From the NCBI GenBank assembly GCA_036555325.1, contig DATBLQ010000044.1, positions 1-64,000 on the forward strand: a DNA stretch of 64,000 nucleotides. Reading direction: 5' to 3'. The stretch is from DATBLQ01 sp036555325. GTDB lineage: Bacteria > Pseudomonadota > Alphaproteobacteria > Rhizobiales > Aestuariivirgaceae. The position numbers and the translations under genes are program-made. Of the stretch, positions 25,472 through 35,113 are shown in pieces. Below the pieces are notes generated by a model that ran no database searches, had not been told where the DNA came from, and worked only from the letters and a program-made list of their open reading frames with translations. Numbering within the stretch: position 1 is the first letter of the stretch; each line of letters starts with the position of its first letter.

Positions 25472-26275
25472 GTGGAACGGATTTCCAGCGCTCATAATTC
25501 CCTTGTCGGCCTCGTTCGTTCACTGGCGCTCCGCAAGCATCGCAAGGATACGGGCCTTTTTGTTGCGCAAGGTCTCGAGCATGCCCGTAAGGCCAAGTTG
25601 AACGGCTTCACCCCGCATACGCTGCTGTTCGATTCTGATCATGCAGCCGAAATGCAAGCTGCGGAGATCATCGCCTGGGGAAAAGCGGCAGGCGCCCGAT
25701 TGGCCGCACTTCCGTCTTCGCTCTTCACGCGCATTTCTGGCCGCGACAATCCGCAGTCGCCTCTCATGATTTTCTTTCAGCGATGGCAGCCTCTCGAAGA
25801 TCGTCCTCCCGCCGACCCTTGTGTCTTGGTCCTCGACTCCGTTCGCGATCCCGGCAACCTCGGAACGATCATGCGCACGGCGGAGGCAAGCGCAACGAAG
25901 AGGCTATATCTGATGGGTCAGTCGTGCGATCCGTTCTCGCCCGAGGCGGTTCGCGCCTCTGCCGGTTCGGTGTTTGCCATGAAGATGAGCTCTCTGACCC
26001 GCGATCAGTTTTCGAAGATTGCCAAAGGCTGGACCGGTGACATCGTCGGCACCCATGTTGAAGCAGCTGGTTCTTTTCGCCAGCCTTACCGGCGGCCGGT
26101 GCTGCTCCTCATGGGAAGCGAAAGCCGAGGCCTGCCCGATGAACTGGCGGCCGCCTGTACCAAGCTTGTGCGCATTCCGATGGCTCAAGGCGTTCAGTCG
26201 CTGAACCTCGCTGCCGCAACAGCCCTCATGCTCTATGAACTGCAGCTGCCGTTCATAACTGACCAGCGATCATAA
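25472..26275 (+). CDS. SpoU/TrmH-family RNA 2'-O-methyltransferase
   Basis: SAM-dependent methyltransferase of the knotted SPOUT fold that 2'-O-methylates rRNA or tRNA. All three family motifs are present: VRDPGNLGTIMRTAEA near residue 120, LLMGSESRGLP near 213, and IPMAQGVQSLNLAAATAL near 230. The N-terminal substrate-binding domain (residues 1-100) is of the RlmB/TsnR kind. GTG 25472 gives 267 aa. It follows puuA by 8 bases and may share its transcript, though with no clear functional link. The target nucleotide is unknown. Confidence 0.88.
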   Translation: MERISSAHNSLVGLVRSLALRKHRKDTGLFVAQGLEHARKAKLNGFTPHTLLFDSDHAAEMQAAEIIAWGKAAGARLAALPSSLFTRISGRDNPQSPLMIFFQRWQPLEDRPPADPCVLVLDSVRDPGNLGTIMRTAEASATKRLYLMGQSCDPFSPEAVRASAGSVFAMKMSSLTRDQFSKIAKGWTGDIVGTHVEAAGSFRQPYRRPVLLLMGSESRGLPDELAAACTKLVRIPMAQGVQSLNLAAATALMLYELQLPFITDQRS

Positions 26276-26302
26276 GCCCGTAAGGCGCGGACTTGACCTC
26301 GC

Positions 26303-27979
26303 TCAACCCCGACCGCGCCTTCCAGTGCCGGCTTGCACCCTGTCCAGGGTCGTATAGGCCGAGATTGCTTCAATGCTCGATTTCACATGGATGACGCTTG
26401 CCCCGTCGTGGTCGAGCGCACTGCGAATTTTGTCCTTGATATGGTCGGCTCTGTCGATTCGTTCGACATGCGCATGAAACGATTTCGCCCAGAGTGTGAA
26501 GTCTGGGTTTTGTAGGTCGGTTCCGCTGATGCGCCCAGGAAACTGCTTTTCCTGATGCTGGCGGATGGTTCCGTAGGTTCCATTGTCTGAAATGACTATC
26601 TTCGGCTTCGCACCATGCTGGATGGCTGTGGCGAGCTCCTGCCCGGTCATCAGGATTCCCCCATCGCCGACAAAAACAATGGCCGTGCGATCGCCGAGCG
26701 CGAGGCCCGATGCCACTCCTGCCGGAACGCCGAATCCCATTGCACCCCCAATCGTGCCTAGCAGGAGGTTGTCGGGCGTCATTTTCCAATGCCGATGGAC
26801 CCAGGTTGAGATGTTGCCCGCATCGGTGATGAGAACCGCATCCTTGGGAGCCAGATCTGCCAGCGCTGTCACAACTGCGCCAAAGTCAACCCCGTCATGG
26901 GGGTTGGGAGAAGCGAAACTCGTGAAAGCCGAAATGAAGCTCGAAATTTCCGAAGCCCAGCCCCTGCGCCTCTCCGATACTCGCGACCGGCCCATTGCCA
27001 GGAGCTCAAGCAGAGAAATAGGATCGGCCACGATACCATGCGCTGTGCGAAAAACTCGGCCGATGGGCTGGGGGTCGGGGTAGATGTGAACCAGCGGCTG
27101 CTTTGGCTCCGGTGCTGCAGGAAAGGAATAGTTCTGGCTCGCGACATCGCCAAGTCGTGTTCCGGCAGCGATCACCAGGTCCGCCCTTGCCAGTATATCC
27201 CGTAGGCTCCGTGGGCTGCCAAATCCCAGATGGCCCGCATAAAGCGATGAACTGTTGTCGAATACATCCTGATTCTTCCAGCTGACCGCCACCGGCACGT
27301 GGTGGGCTTCAGCGAAACTTCGGAGTGCCCTGGCCCCGCGCTTCCCGCGCATCAGCCCGCCAGCAATGAGCAGGGGCCGTTCTGAGCCTTCCAGCAGTTC
27401 GCCGACCGCGTCCGCCTGCGCGGGCGAGGCGGAAGCTTGCGATAGCGGAAACGGCTCCGGCAGCTTCGGGAGATACTCGAGAGCCAGCACATCCTCAGGC
27501 AGTGCGATCACCACTGGCCCGGGCGTGCCGGACTGCGCCAGATGGAAGGCACGAACCAATACTTCGCCGGCTTTCTCCGCCTCGCTCAATTCCCACACTG
27601 CCTTCGCCATTCCTCCAAAAAAATGAGAATAGTCGACCTCCTGAAATGCGCCGCGGCCGCGTTCGCGCCGCGAAACCTGTCCGATCAGCATCACCAGGGG
27701 GCAGGCATCCTGTTGAGCGACATGGATGGCGATTGAACCATTTGTCGCGCCCGGTCCTCTGCTCACTATGAAGCATTGGGCCTTGCGGGTTATCTTGGCC
27801 TCTGCCAACGCCATGAAGCCTGCACCGGACTCGTGCCTGCAGACGATAGTTTGCAGGCGATTTGAATCGTGCAACGCGTCGAGCAGGGCAAGATAGCTTT
27901 CACCTGGAACGCAATAGACCCGCGACAGGTCTTGTGCCTCGAGCGCGCGTACCACCGCATCAGCAACACGAAGAACCAT
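26303..27979 (-). CDS. ThDP-dependent enzyme, acetolactate synthase large subunit-like
   Basis: Three-domain ThDP enzyme of the POX/AHAS family. The activating glutamate is in RHESGAGFM near residue 50. A central Rossmann-like domain follows (about 195-330), then the ThDP/Mg motif GDGGILMTGQELATAIQHG ending in the SDNGTYG Asn. At 558 aa the length fits AHAS, decarboxylase and sulfo-enzyme relatives. No AHAS small subunit is nearby. It lies 9 bases after the citrate synthase gene and beside pta/xsc, so a role in two-carbon or sulfonate metabolism is plausible but unproven. Confidence 0.82.
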   Translation of the reverse strand: MVLRVADAVVRALEAQDLSRVYCVPGESYLALLDALHDSNRLQTIVCRHESGAGFMALAEAKITRKAQCFIVSRGPGATNGSIAIHVAQQDACPLVMLIGQVSRRERGRGAFQEVDYSHFFGGMAKAVWELSEAEKAGEVLVRAFHLAQSGTPGPVVIALPEDVLALEYLPKLPEPFPLSQASASPAQADAVGELLEGSERPLLIAGGLMRGKRGARALRSFAEAHHVPVAVSWKNQDVFDNSSSLYAGHLGFGSPRSLRDILARADLVIAAGTRLGDVASQNYSFPAAPEPKQPLVHIYPDPQPIGRVFRTAHGIVADPISLLELLAMGRSRVSERRRGWASEISSFISAFTSFASPNPHDGVDFGAVVTALADLAPKDAVLITDAGNISTWVHRHWKMTPDNLLLGTIGGAMGFGVPAGVASGLALGDRTAIVFVGDGGILMTGQELATAIQHGAKPKIVISDNGTYGTIRQHQEKQFPGRISGTDLQNPDFTLWAKSFHAHVERIDRADHIKDKIRSALDHDGASVIHVKSSIEAISAYTTLDRVQAGTGRRGRG

Positions 27980-27988
27980 TTGAGTTAC

Positions 27989-29128
27989 CTATCTCTGGAC
28001 CATTGGAACATAGGCGCGTGGCGGAGGCCCGTCGTACAGCGTAAGCGGGCGTATGAGAATATTATTGGCGAGCTGCTCAAGACACTGAACGATCCAGCCG
28101 GGAGCACGCCCGACAGCGAAGATTGGAACGAACAGATCGGCCGGGATGCCATTGAGGTAGTAGATGACCCCGGAGTAAAAGTCGACATTGACGTTTACCC
28201 CGTGCCGGGCATAGGGCTTCATCGCCTCGACGACCGCCTGCAAAATGTCAAACCACTCCGGTTGTCCCATCTCCTTTGAGAGTTGCTCAACGCCCTCGCG
28301 CATGTGCCTGGCGCGCGGATCCTCCGTGCGATAGACGCGGTGACCGAAACCTGTAACCGCCTCGCCTCGCGCACGCTTCGCCTCGACATAAGCAGCGGCA
28401 TTCTCCGCTTTGCCGATTTCCTGCGCCATCTTCATCACATCCTCTGCCGCACCACCATGCGATGGTCCCGACAGCGCCGCAATGGCGGCGGTAACCGCAG
28501 CATGAATGCTTGCGTCCGTTCCGATCACCACCCGCGCTGCGAACGAGGATGCGTTTGACCCATGCTCCGCGTGCAGGATGAAATCTTTGTCGAACATGCG
28601 CGCTGCGTGCTCACTCGCGCGGGCGCCCTTCAACATCCATAGAAAATTGGCGGCATGCGAGAGCGAAGCGTCGGGCTTAACCGGCGCGCGGCCATTGCGC
28701 ATTGCTTCATGTGCCGCCACGATCATCGCGATCTGCGAAATGAGCCGCACGCCTTTGCGTCGCGCTGCCTCGATGCCGTGGTCGTGCGCATCAGGATCAA
28801 ATGCGGCAAGCGAGGATACCGCACTTCTCAGCACATCCATGGGATGGGCATGCTTGATCTCCTCGATAAGTTTGTAGATTGCCGGCGGCAACTCGCGGCC
28901 CTTCGCCAGATCCGCGCGAAACAGATCGAGCTCCGATCGTTTGGGGGCATCGCCATATATCAAGAGATAGGCCGTCTCCTCGAACGTTGAATGTGCGGCA
29001 AGGTCGTGGATCGAATAACCTCGATATCGGAGCTCGCCTGCCTTTCCGTCGATCCAGCTCGCCCCCGACCGTTCGAAATAGACGCCCTTCAGGCCTCGAT
29101 GGACCTTGATCGCTTTGTCTTCTGCCAT
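27989..29128 (-). CDS. Citrate synthase family protein
   Basis: Condenses acetyl-CoA (or a related acyl-CoA) with a 2-oxoacid such as oxaloacetate. The catalytic residues are visible: His in SGPSHGGAAED, His in GFGHRVYRTEDPRA and Asp in NVNVDFYSGVIYY. ATG 29128 (MAEDKAIKVHRGLKGVYF) gives 379 aa, the short type-II-like length that also includes methylcitrate synthases; a start 36 bases upstream is possible. It is divergent from pta across only 41 bases, which would let one switch control acetyl-CoA production and use. Confidence 0.87.
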   Translation of the reverse strand: MAEDKAIKVHRGLKGVYFERSGASWIDGKAGELRYRGYSIHDLAAHSTFEETAYLLIYGDAPKRSELDLFRADLAKGRELPPAIYKLIEEIKHAHPMDVLRSAVSSLAAFDPDAHDHGIEAARRKGVRLISQIAMIVAAHEAMRNGRAPVKPDASLSHAANFLWMLKGARASEHAARMFDKDFILHAEHGSNASSFAARVVIGTDASIHAAVTAAIAALSGPSHGGAAEDVMKMAQEIGKAENAAAYVEAKRARGEAVTGFGHRVYRTEDPRARHMREGVEQLSKEMGQPEWFDILQAVVEAMKPYARHGVNVNVDFYSGVIYYLNGIPADLFVPIFAVGRAPGWIVQCLEQLANNILIRPLTLYDGPPPRAYVPMVQR

Positions 29129-29169
29129 AGGCTTGTTCGCCCTTAGAGACTGCTGTAACCCCATTGCAC

Positions 29170-30069
29170 ATGCAACTTATCGACAAGGCAAAGGCTGCAA
29201 TCAAGGGAAAGAACAAACGCTTGATCTTGCCTGAAGGCGAGGACGAGCGAATTGTTGCGGCCGCCGCCCGCTTGCGTAGCGAAGGTCTCGCAGAGCCGAT
29301 CGTGCTTGCCCCGACGCTTCCGTTGCCCTCGCGCCGGCACGTTGAGATTGTGCGGCGCGCCCGTCCACAGATGACCGACGGCATGGCCGAGCGGCTGCTT
29401 GCGCGGCCTCTTCATTTGGCTGCGGCGATGCTTGCCGCAGGCGACGCCGATGCCATGCTTGCGGGTGCCGCCTACCCAACGTCCCGCGTTATCGAGGCCG
29501 CTCTCATGACCGTCGGTATGGTTGAGGGGATCTCGCTTCCATCTTCTTTCTTCCTGATGCAATGGAGCAACCGGCATCTGATCTTCGCCGATTGCGCTGT
29601 AAACGTGCAGCCCTCGGCCGCCGAACTGGCCGACATTGCCATTGCCACGGCCCGCGGTGCGGAGAGATTGAACGGTGAACCCTCGCGCGTCGCAGTGCTG
29701 TCGTTCTCGACCCGTGGCAGTGGCCGGCATCCCGACGCGACCAAGGTCCTTGATGCGGTACGGTTGGTGCGGGAACGCGAACCTGATCTTGCAATTGAAG
29801 GTGAGATTCAGGCCGATGCGGCTTTGATCCCCGAAATCGCGGTGCGTAAGATCAAGGACCAGAGCCAGGTTGCAGGACGCGCCAATGTGCTGATCTTTCC
29901 TGACCTCGATGCCGGAAACATAGCCTATAAGCTTGTCCAGCATCTCTCCGGCGCTCAGGCGGTTGGGCCGATCCTTCAGGGTTTTCGCAAGCCGTTGTCG
30001 GATGTTTCCCGCGGAGCAACGACTGAGGAAGTCGTAGCAACCGCGACACTCCTTCTGGCGATGGCCTAG
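29170..30069 (+). CDS. pta: Phosphate acetyltransferase
   Basis: Transfers acetyl from acetyl phosphate to CoA. With Xsc upstream in the pathway it would turn the acetyl phosphate from sulfoacetaldehyde into acetyl-CoA. PTA_PTB domain features include LPEGEDERIVAAAARL at the N-terminus and LIFPDLDAGNIAYKLVQHL with GPILQGFRKPLSDVSRGA near the C-terminus. ATG 29170 gives 299 aa, somewhat short of about 330 for single-domain Pta but with the domain complete. A TTG at 29164 is an alternative start. It converges on tauE, the two ends overlapping by 4 bases. Confidence 0.9.
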   Translation: MQLIDKAKAAIKGKNKRLILPEGEDERIVAAAARLRSEGLAEPIVLAPTLPLPSRRHVEIVRRARPQMTDGMAERLLARPLHLAAAMLAAGDADAMLAGAAYPTSRVIEAALMTVGMVEGISLPSSFFLMQWSNRHLIFADCAVNVQPSAAELADIAIATARGAERLNGEPSRVAVLSFSTRGSGRHPDATKVLDAVRLVREREPDLAIEGEIQADAALIPEIAVRKIKDQSQVAGRANVLIFPDLDAGNIAYKLVQHLSGAQAVGPILQGFRKPLSDVSRGATTEEVVATATLLLAMA

Positions 30070-30827
30070 CGCCATACGACCAGCGTGCGCAGGATCCCCA
30101 AAATGGCAATGGCCATGAGAAGCATGAGTGTCGTGCGCCGAAAAGCTTCCGGTGTCGTACCGAGAAACCGCTTGCCGCCGAGCCAGACGCCCAGTGCGAG
30201 GATGGGCAACGACCATACTGCGAGCTGCAGATTGTCTTCCCCGATCAACCTTTGTCGGGCGAGGAAGATCAACCCGATGATGTCCAGCAGAAAAAAATAG
30301 GCAATGACCGAGGCCCGAAGTCGCTTCGGCGTATCATCGCCGGCGGTGAGAAACAAAGCGACCGGCAATCCTCCCAATCCCACCGACCCGTTGGCGATGC
30401 CGGAGGCGACGCCCACCGCCGCCGTATTGGCTGCGTTGGCTTTGCTGTTCACGCTGAACCCTGCAAGCAAGAGCGCTGCGGCGATGAGAACGAACAGCGC
30501 AATAGTAAGCTTCAGCGCTTCTGGCGGAGCATTGGCAAGCACAAACACCCCGACCGGCGTCCCGATGATCGCCCCCCCGATCAGAAGTCCGATGCGCGTC
30601 CACGGGACGTCCTTCCATACCGACAGGGCCTGCATGATGCTCGCGCTGATCTCAAGACACAGCGTGACCACAACCGCGCGTACCGGATCCGTAACGAGCG
30701 ACCAGCTTGAAATCACGATTGCCGACATTCCAAAACCGGAATAGCCGCGCGCAAATGCCCCGGCGGCAAGTCCGGCAATCATCACCGCGAGCATCGTTGC
30801 CGAGAGATCGTCAGGGAAGGGGACCAT
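30066..30827 (-). CDS. tauE: TauE/SafE-family membrane protein (probable sulfite exporter)
   Basis: Inner-membrane protein of the TauE/SafE (TSUP) family with about eight hydrophobic segments and the family-typical repeats GLAAGAFARGYSGFG and ANGSVGLGGLPVALF. Some characterised members export sulfite or sulfoacetate from bacteria that degrade C2 sulfonates. Placement 9 bases after xsc, which makes sulfite, supports sulfite export. ATG 30827 gives 253 aa. Family members also move other oxyanions, so the substrate is inferred from neighbours. Confidence 0.85.
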   Translation of the reverse strand: MVPFPDDLSATMLAVMIAGLAAGAFARGYSGFGMSAIVISSWSLVTDPVRAVVVTLCLEISASIMQALSVWKDVPWTRIGLLIGGAIIGTPVGVFVLANAPPEALKLTIALFVLIAAALLLAGFSVNSKANAANTAAVGVASGIANGSVGLGGLPVALFLTAGDDTPKRLRASVIAYFFLLDIIGLIFLARQRLIGEDNLQLAVWSLPILALGVWLGGKRFLGTTPEAFRRTTLMLLMAIAILGILRTLVVWR

Positions 30828-30836
30828 CAAGCCAGC

Positions 30837-32597
30837 CTAGGCCGGCGCTTTGACGTTCGTGTGCCGGTATTTCTCCAGAACCCGCTCGGGATACTTTAGC
30901 GCATCGCGGCGGAACGGATCGCCAAGCTCCATCGTGCACATGACTTCGATGACCGTTGTCTTCCCCACTTTCTGCGCTTCACACGCCTGAGTCAGCGCAG
31001 CGCCGATGGTCTCCAGCGTATCCACTCTCACTCCCTCCGCTCCCATCGCGCGTGCCACTTCGGAGAAACTCGGATTCGTCAGATTGACCCCGACGAATCG
31101 AGTACCGTAGAAATCGACCTGGTTCTTCTTCTCTGCTCCCCACTGCTTGTTGTGGAAAACGACGGCCGTCACCGGAATATTCTCCCTCACGCAGGTGAGT
31201 ATTTCATTGAAGCTCATCCCCCACGCGCCATCCCCCACATACGCCACCGCCGGCCGTTCCGGCGAGGCGACTTTGGCTCCGATGATCGCCGGCAGGGCAT
31301 AGCCGCAGTTGCCGAAACTCATCGCCGCGAACATGCTGTTCGGTTGAGTGAAGCGGAGATAGGAGTTTGCAACCGAGCAGATATTCCCGATGTCGGTCGA
31401 GACCATGACATTCCTCGGCAGCGCTTTCTCGAGCTCTCGCAGCATCTGCCGGGGATGCATGTAGGGCGAATCCTTCGCGACCTTGATTGACCACGGGTCT
31501 CTTTCGTACGCCCACTCGGCAAGCTCCGATTCCCATGTATCCTTTTCCAATTTGATTTTTTTGCGCCTTTCATTCGCGTTGACCGCACTCTCGAGTTTGC
31601 GGTTGGCAAGTCGATACTGAAGCGCCTTCGCGGCTTCCTTGGCATCGCCGGCTATGCCCACCGAGATGTCCTTGACCAGCCCGAGCATCCGATGATCGCT
31701 ATCCACCTGGATGATTTTTGCAGTCTTCGGCCAATAGTCGAGGCCGTACTGCGGCAGCGTTCCGAAGGGCCCCAGCCTTGTTCCAAGTGCCAAAACCACG
31801 TCCGCCTGCGAGATGATCTTCATGGCTGCCTTCGAGCCCTGGTAGCCGAGCGGCCCGCACCAGAGAGGATGGTCGGCAGGAAAGCTGTCGTTATGCAGGT
31901 AGCTGGTCACGACCGGCGCCTGCAGCTGCTCGGCAAGCTTCACACACTCTGTGACACCACTTGAGAAGATCACTCCACCGCCCGCCACGATCACCGGAAA
32001 TTTCGCTTGTGCAAGAAGCTCAGCGCCCTGATCGAGGCTTTCATCGCTCCCCGGTCCCAAATTGATCCTTCGCGGCTCGCCGATTGAATAGTCGGCCTCG
32101 CCGTAAAAATTGTCGCGCGGCACGTTGAACTGCACCGGCCCGCGCTCGCTCATCGCGCGGTCGAAACAGCGCGCCAGGAGTTCCGCCATCCGCGGATGTT
32201 TCGACACATGCGCCTGGTACTTGGTGATTTTGGAAAAAATCGGCAGCTGCTCGGTTTCCTGAAATCCTCCGAGTCCGATTGTGCCTGAACCGGTCTCCGG
32301 CGTTATCACCACCACTGGCGAATGTGCCCAATATGCTGCCGCCGTCGAGGTCACGAAATTGGTAATGCCGGGGCCATTCTGCGCGATGCAAACACCATGT
32401 CTCCCGGAGGCTCTCGAATAGCCGTCGGCCATATGCCCGGCACCCTGTTCATGCGCCGTCGGTATGAACCGGATCCCGGCGGCAGGGAAAAGGTCGAGTG
32501 CATCCATATAGGCCGAGCCCACGATCCCGAACACGTCCTTCACGCCATAGGCCACCAGCGTTTCAACGAAGGCTTCCGATGCTGACATTTTCGGCAT
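30837..32597 (-). CDS. xsc: Sulfoacetaldehyde acetyltransferase
   Basis: ThDP enzyme that cleaves sulfoacetaldehyde with phosphate into sulfite and acetyl phosphate, the shared end step of taurine and isethionate breakdown. The 586-aa chain starts MPKMSASEAFVETLVAYGV and shows VFGIVGSAYMDALDLFP, the catalytic Glu in TAHEQGAGHMADGYSRASG and the ThDP motif from GDGAWGMSFNEIL to FHNKQWG. These are diagnostic for Xsc rather than AHAS. The flanking tauE, ald, cupin, MocR regulator and pta match known sulfonate clusters. Confidence 0.95.
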   Translation of the reverse strand: MPKMSASEAFVETLVAYGVKDVFGIVGSAYMDALDLFPAAGIRFIPTAHEQGAGHMADGYSRASGRHGVCIAQNGPGITNFVTSTAAAYWAHSPVVVITPETGSGTIGLGGFQETEQLPIFSKITKYQAHVSKHPRMAELLARCFDRAMSERGPVQFNVPRDNFYGEADYSIGEPRRINLGPGSDESLDQGAELLAQAKFPVIVAGGGVIFSSGVTECVKLAEQLQAPVVTSYLHNDSFPADHPLWCGPLGYQGSKAAMKIISQADVVLALGTRLGPFGTLPQYGLDYWPKTAKIIQVDSDHRMLGLVKDISVGIAGDAKEAAKALQYRLANRKLESAVNANERRKKIKLEKDTWESELAEWAYERDPWSIKVAKDSPYMHPRQMLRELEKALPRNVMVSTDIGNICSVANSYLRFTQPNSMFAAMSFGNCGYALPAIIGAKVASPERPAVAYVGDGAWGMSFNEILTCVRENIPVTAVVFHNKQWGAEKKNQVDFYGTRFVGVNLTNPSFSEVARAMGAEGVRVDTLETIGAALTQACEAQKVGKTTVIEVMCTMELGDPFRRDALKYPERVLEKYRHTNVKAPA

Positions 32598-32624
32598 GAG
32601 TCTCTCCCCTTGCGGCAGACCTAC

Positions 32625-32921
32625 TTACTTCAGTTCAATCTCGATGAAGGCATAATCTCCCTCGGTTGCATTGACGACATCGTGTTCAACACCGGCATCG
32701 CGAAAATAGGGTGAACCCTTTGTCATTTGTGCAAAGCTATCGCCCGTTGCGGTAACAAGTTTGAGCCTGCCATCCATGAGCGGCACAATCACGTAGTCAT
32801 GCTGATGCCTGTGCCAGCCCGTATTGTCACCCGCCCCAAAGCGATATTCAGTCACGATCACTCTGTCATTTTCGATGTGTTTGATGGACTTCGCTGTTCC
32901 GCCCATAGCTTTGTTTCCCAT
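32625..32921 (-). CDS. Small cupin-domain protein
   Basis: A 98-aa single-domain beta-barrel cupin. The metal-binding signature is partly visible as GWHRHQHDYVIVPLMDG (motif 1) and the later GVEHDVVNATEGDYAF (motif 2). Enzyme activity is unknown; small cupins of this kind accompany catabolic genes and can act as isomerases, lyases or sensors. It starts inside the ald stop region and is 27 bases before xsc, so it belongs to the operon. ATG 32906 is an alternative start with a better-spaced GGGAAA. Confidence 0.8.
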   Translation of the reverse strand: MGNKAMGGTAKSIKHIENDRVIVTEYRFGAGDNTGWHRHQHDYVIVPLMDGRLKLVTATGDSFAQMTKGSPYFRDAGVEHDVVNATEGDYAFIEIELK

Positions 32922-34040
32922 CTATGCGGCGAGGGCGGATTCTGCGTTGACATATTTGTAGCCAAGGTCATCCGCGACCGCTTTGTAGGTAATCTTGCCA
33001 TGATAGACGTTAAGACCGTTGCGCAAATGCGGATCCTCAAGCAGCGCACGGCGGTATCCCTTGTTTGCTAGAGCCAGAGCATAGGGTAGGGTTACGTTGT
33101 TGAGCGCGTACGTCGACGTGCGCGCCACACCTCCCGGCATGTTGGCTACGCAATAGTGGATGACGCCGTCGACGACATAGGTTGGATCGGCATGCGTTGT
33201 CGGTTTCGATGTTTCTGCACATCCTCCCTGATCGATTGCTACGTCCACCAGAACCGAGCCCGGTTTCCAGTTCTTGATCATCGCGCGCGTGATCAGCTTG
33301 GGCGCCGCCGCGCCCGGGATCAGAACGCCCCCTATGACGAGATCGGCATCGGCACATTCATCCTCGACTGCCCCCTGGGTTGAGTAGAGCGTCTTGAGAT
33401 TGGTCCCGAACCGCGCCACCAGCTCCTCCATTCGGTCGGTGTTCTTCTCTAGCACGACAACGTCCGCCCCAAGACCGAGTGCCATCGCCGCCGCATTGGT
33501 TCCAACCACCCCGCCTCCGAGAACAACGACCTTGGCCGGGGCGACACCCGGAACCCCGCCGAGCAGAACCCCGCGTCCCCCTTGCGCCTTTTCGAGACAG
33601 TGGGCACCCGCCTGGATGGACATGCGTCCCGCCACCTGCGACATGGGCGCGAGCAGGGGCAGTCCTCCGCGTGCGCCGGTTACGGTTTCATAGGCGATGC
33701 AAACCGCACCGGATGCCACGAGATCGCGCGTCTGCTCCGGGTCCGGTGCAAGGTGCAAATAGGTGTAGAGAATCTGATTTGATCGCAGCAGCTTTCGTTC
33801 CGCCGCCTGTGGCTCCTTGACTTTCACAACCATGTCGCTTTGCGCGAATATTTCCTCCGCTGACTTGGCGATGGTGGCGCCGGCCGTTTGATAATCATCA
33901 TCTGTCGCACCGATACCGATGCCGGCGCCCGCCTGCACCAGAACCTGGTGGCCGTGCCGTACCGCCTCGCGCACGCTCAAAGGCGTCATTCCGACTCGGT
34001 ACTCGTGGATCTTTATCTCCTTGGGAACCCCGATCATCAT
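32922..34040 (-). CDS. ald: Alanine dehydrogenase
   Basis: NAD-dependent enzyme that interconverts L-alanine and pyruvate plus ammonia. In taurine degradation it regenerates pyruvate, the amino acceptor of taurine:pyruvate aminotransferase. The sequence starts MIGVPKEIKIHEYRVGMTP, the family hallmark, with the NAD-binding VVLGGGVVGTNAA near residue 174 and a canonical length of 372 aa. ATG 34040 has AGGAG 11 bases upstream. It sits between the DMT transporter and the cupin/xsc genes on one strand. Confidence 0.95.
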   Translation of the reverse strand: MMIGVPKEIKIHEYRVGMTPLSVREAVRHGHQVLVQAGAGIGIGATDDDYQTAGATIAKSAEEIFAQSDMVVKVKEPQAAERKLLRSNQILYTYLHLAPDPEQTRDLVASGAVCIAYETVTGARGGLPLLAPMSQVAGRMSIQAGAHCLEKAQGGRGVLLGGVPGVAPAKVVVLGGGVVGTNAAAMALGLGADVVVLEKNTDRMEELVARFGTNLKTLYSTQGAVEDECADADLVIGGVLIPGAAAPKLITRAMIKNWKPGSVLVDVAIDQGGCAETSKPTTHADPTYVVDGVIHYCVANMPGGVARTSTYALNNVTLPYALALANKGYRRALLEDPHLRNGLNVYHGKITYKAVADDLGYKYVNAESALAA

Positions 34041-34126
34041 ATTCGTTGAAACTCCTGAGGATGCCGGCCAGACATCCGCTTTGAATTGAGCCAATAAAAC
34101 GACTTCTGGTCCGAAGCTAGGTCCAG

Positions 34127-35104
34127 TTACCTCAGCCAGCCTGTGCCAGATCGCCGTAGGGGCAGAGCTCGCCCGCGCGGGCGGTATACACGATCCATAT
34201 GCATCATGAAAAGCCCGGCCCCGATCACGACGCCCGCGCCTATCCACGTCCACCGATCGGGGAAATCGCCGAACAGCACGACCCCCCAAAGCACCGCCCA
34301 GAACATGGCGGTATATTCAAAGGGCGCAATGAAACTTGCCTCCGCAAGCTTGTAGGCCGAGACGAAGAGCGGCATTGCCGCAGCCGACATGACGCCGAAC
34401 ACCACCATGAGCCAGAAATCGGACCGATGGGGTATGACCCAACCGCTGGTGAGGAATTTGAGACTCGCATGGCTGTCGTAGGCAAAGGTTCCCCACCCGA
34501 AGATCAAGGCAAGGACAGCGGCAAGCGCGAGGTACAGCAAATTTTGGTGGAACGCGATGACCGAGGAGGGAACCACGCCGCTCAAAGGCCGCGCCATCGC
34601 TTGTCCCGTTCCGTAGCCGAACGCCGACCACAAGGCGAACAGTGCCGCCGGTTCAAAGACACCCGCCCCGGGGCGGATCATGATCATCACGCCGACGAAG
34701 CCAGCAGCGATTGCTATCCAGCGATAGAAACGCACCTGCTCACCGAGGATCGGCGCGACCAGGGCCGCCACGAAAAACGGCATGGTGAAATAGATTGCCA
34801 CGACGTCTGCAATAGGGATGGCTGCAAGGGCCAGATAGAAACTGAGATTGGCCGAGGCAAGAATGATCCCCCGCACGATGACGAGTCCGAAGCGAGAGGG
34901 AATCAATTCGCCCATGCTTTCCTGGTAGGCCACCATGGCGAAGAAGAAAGGCACACCGACGAGGCAACGAATGACCATGACCTCGTGCACCGGATAGCCT
35001 TGCGACAGATATTTCGTCAGCGCATCGAGTGTTGATGCAATGGCCACCGCCCCACAGATGACCGATGCGCCCGCGAGGCGATTGTTGGCTAGCTGAGGAG
35101 CCAC
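34127..35104 (-). CDS. DMT-superfamily (EamA) transporter
   Basis: Integral membrane protein with about ten hydrophobic helices in two EamA repeats (residues about 12-145 and 160-300), 325 aa long. The family moves metabolites or amino-acid-like compounds, often outward. It starts 9 bases after the MocR gene and is followed by ald, so it probably belongs to the sulfonate operon. Uptake or efflux of taurine or a related compound is possible but cannot be read from the sequence. Confidence 0.85.
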   Translation of the reverse strand: MAPQLANNRLAGASVICGAVAIASTLDALTKYLSQGYPVHEVMVIRCLVGVPFFFAMVAYQESMGELIPSRFGLVIVRGIILASANLSFYLALAAIPIADVVAIYFTMPFFVAALVAPILGEQVRFYRWIAIAAGFVGVMIMIRPGAGVFEPAALFALWSAFGYGTGQAMARPLSGVVPSSVIAFHQNLLYLALAAVLALIFGWGTFAYDSHASLKFLTSGWVIPHRSDFWLMVVFGVMSAAAMPLFVSAYKLAEASFIAPFEYTAMFWAVLWGVVLFGDFPDRWTWIGAGVVIGAGLFMMHMDRVYRPRGRALPLRRSGTGWLR

Positions 35105-35113
35105 GGGACTAGC

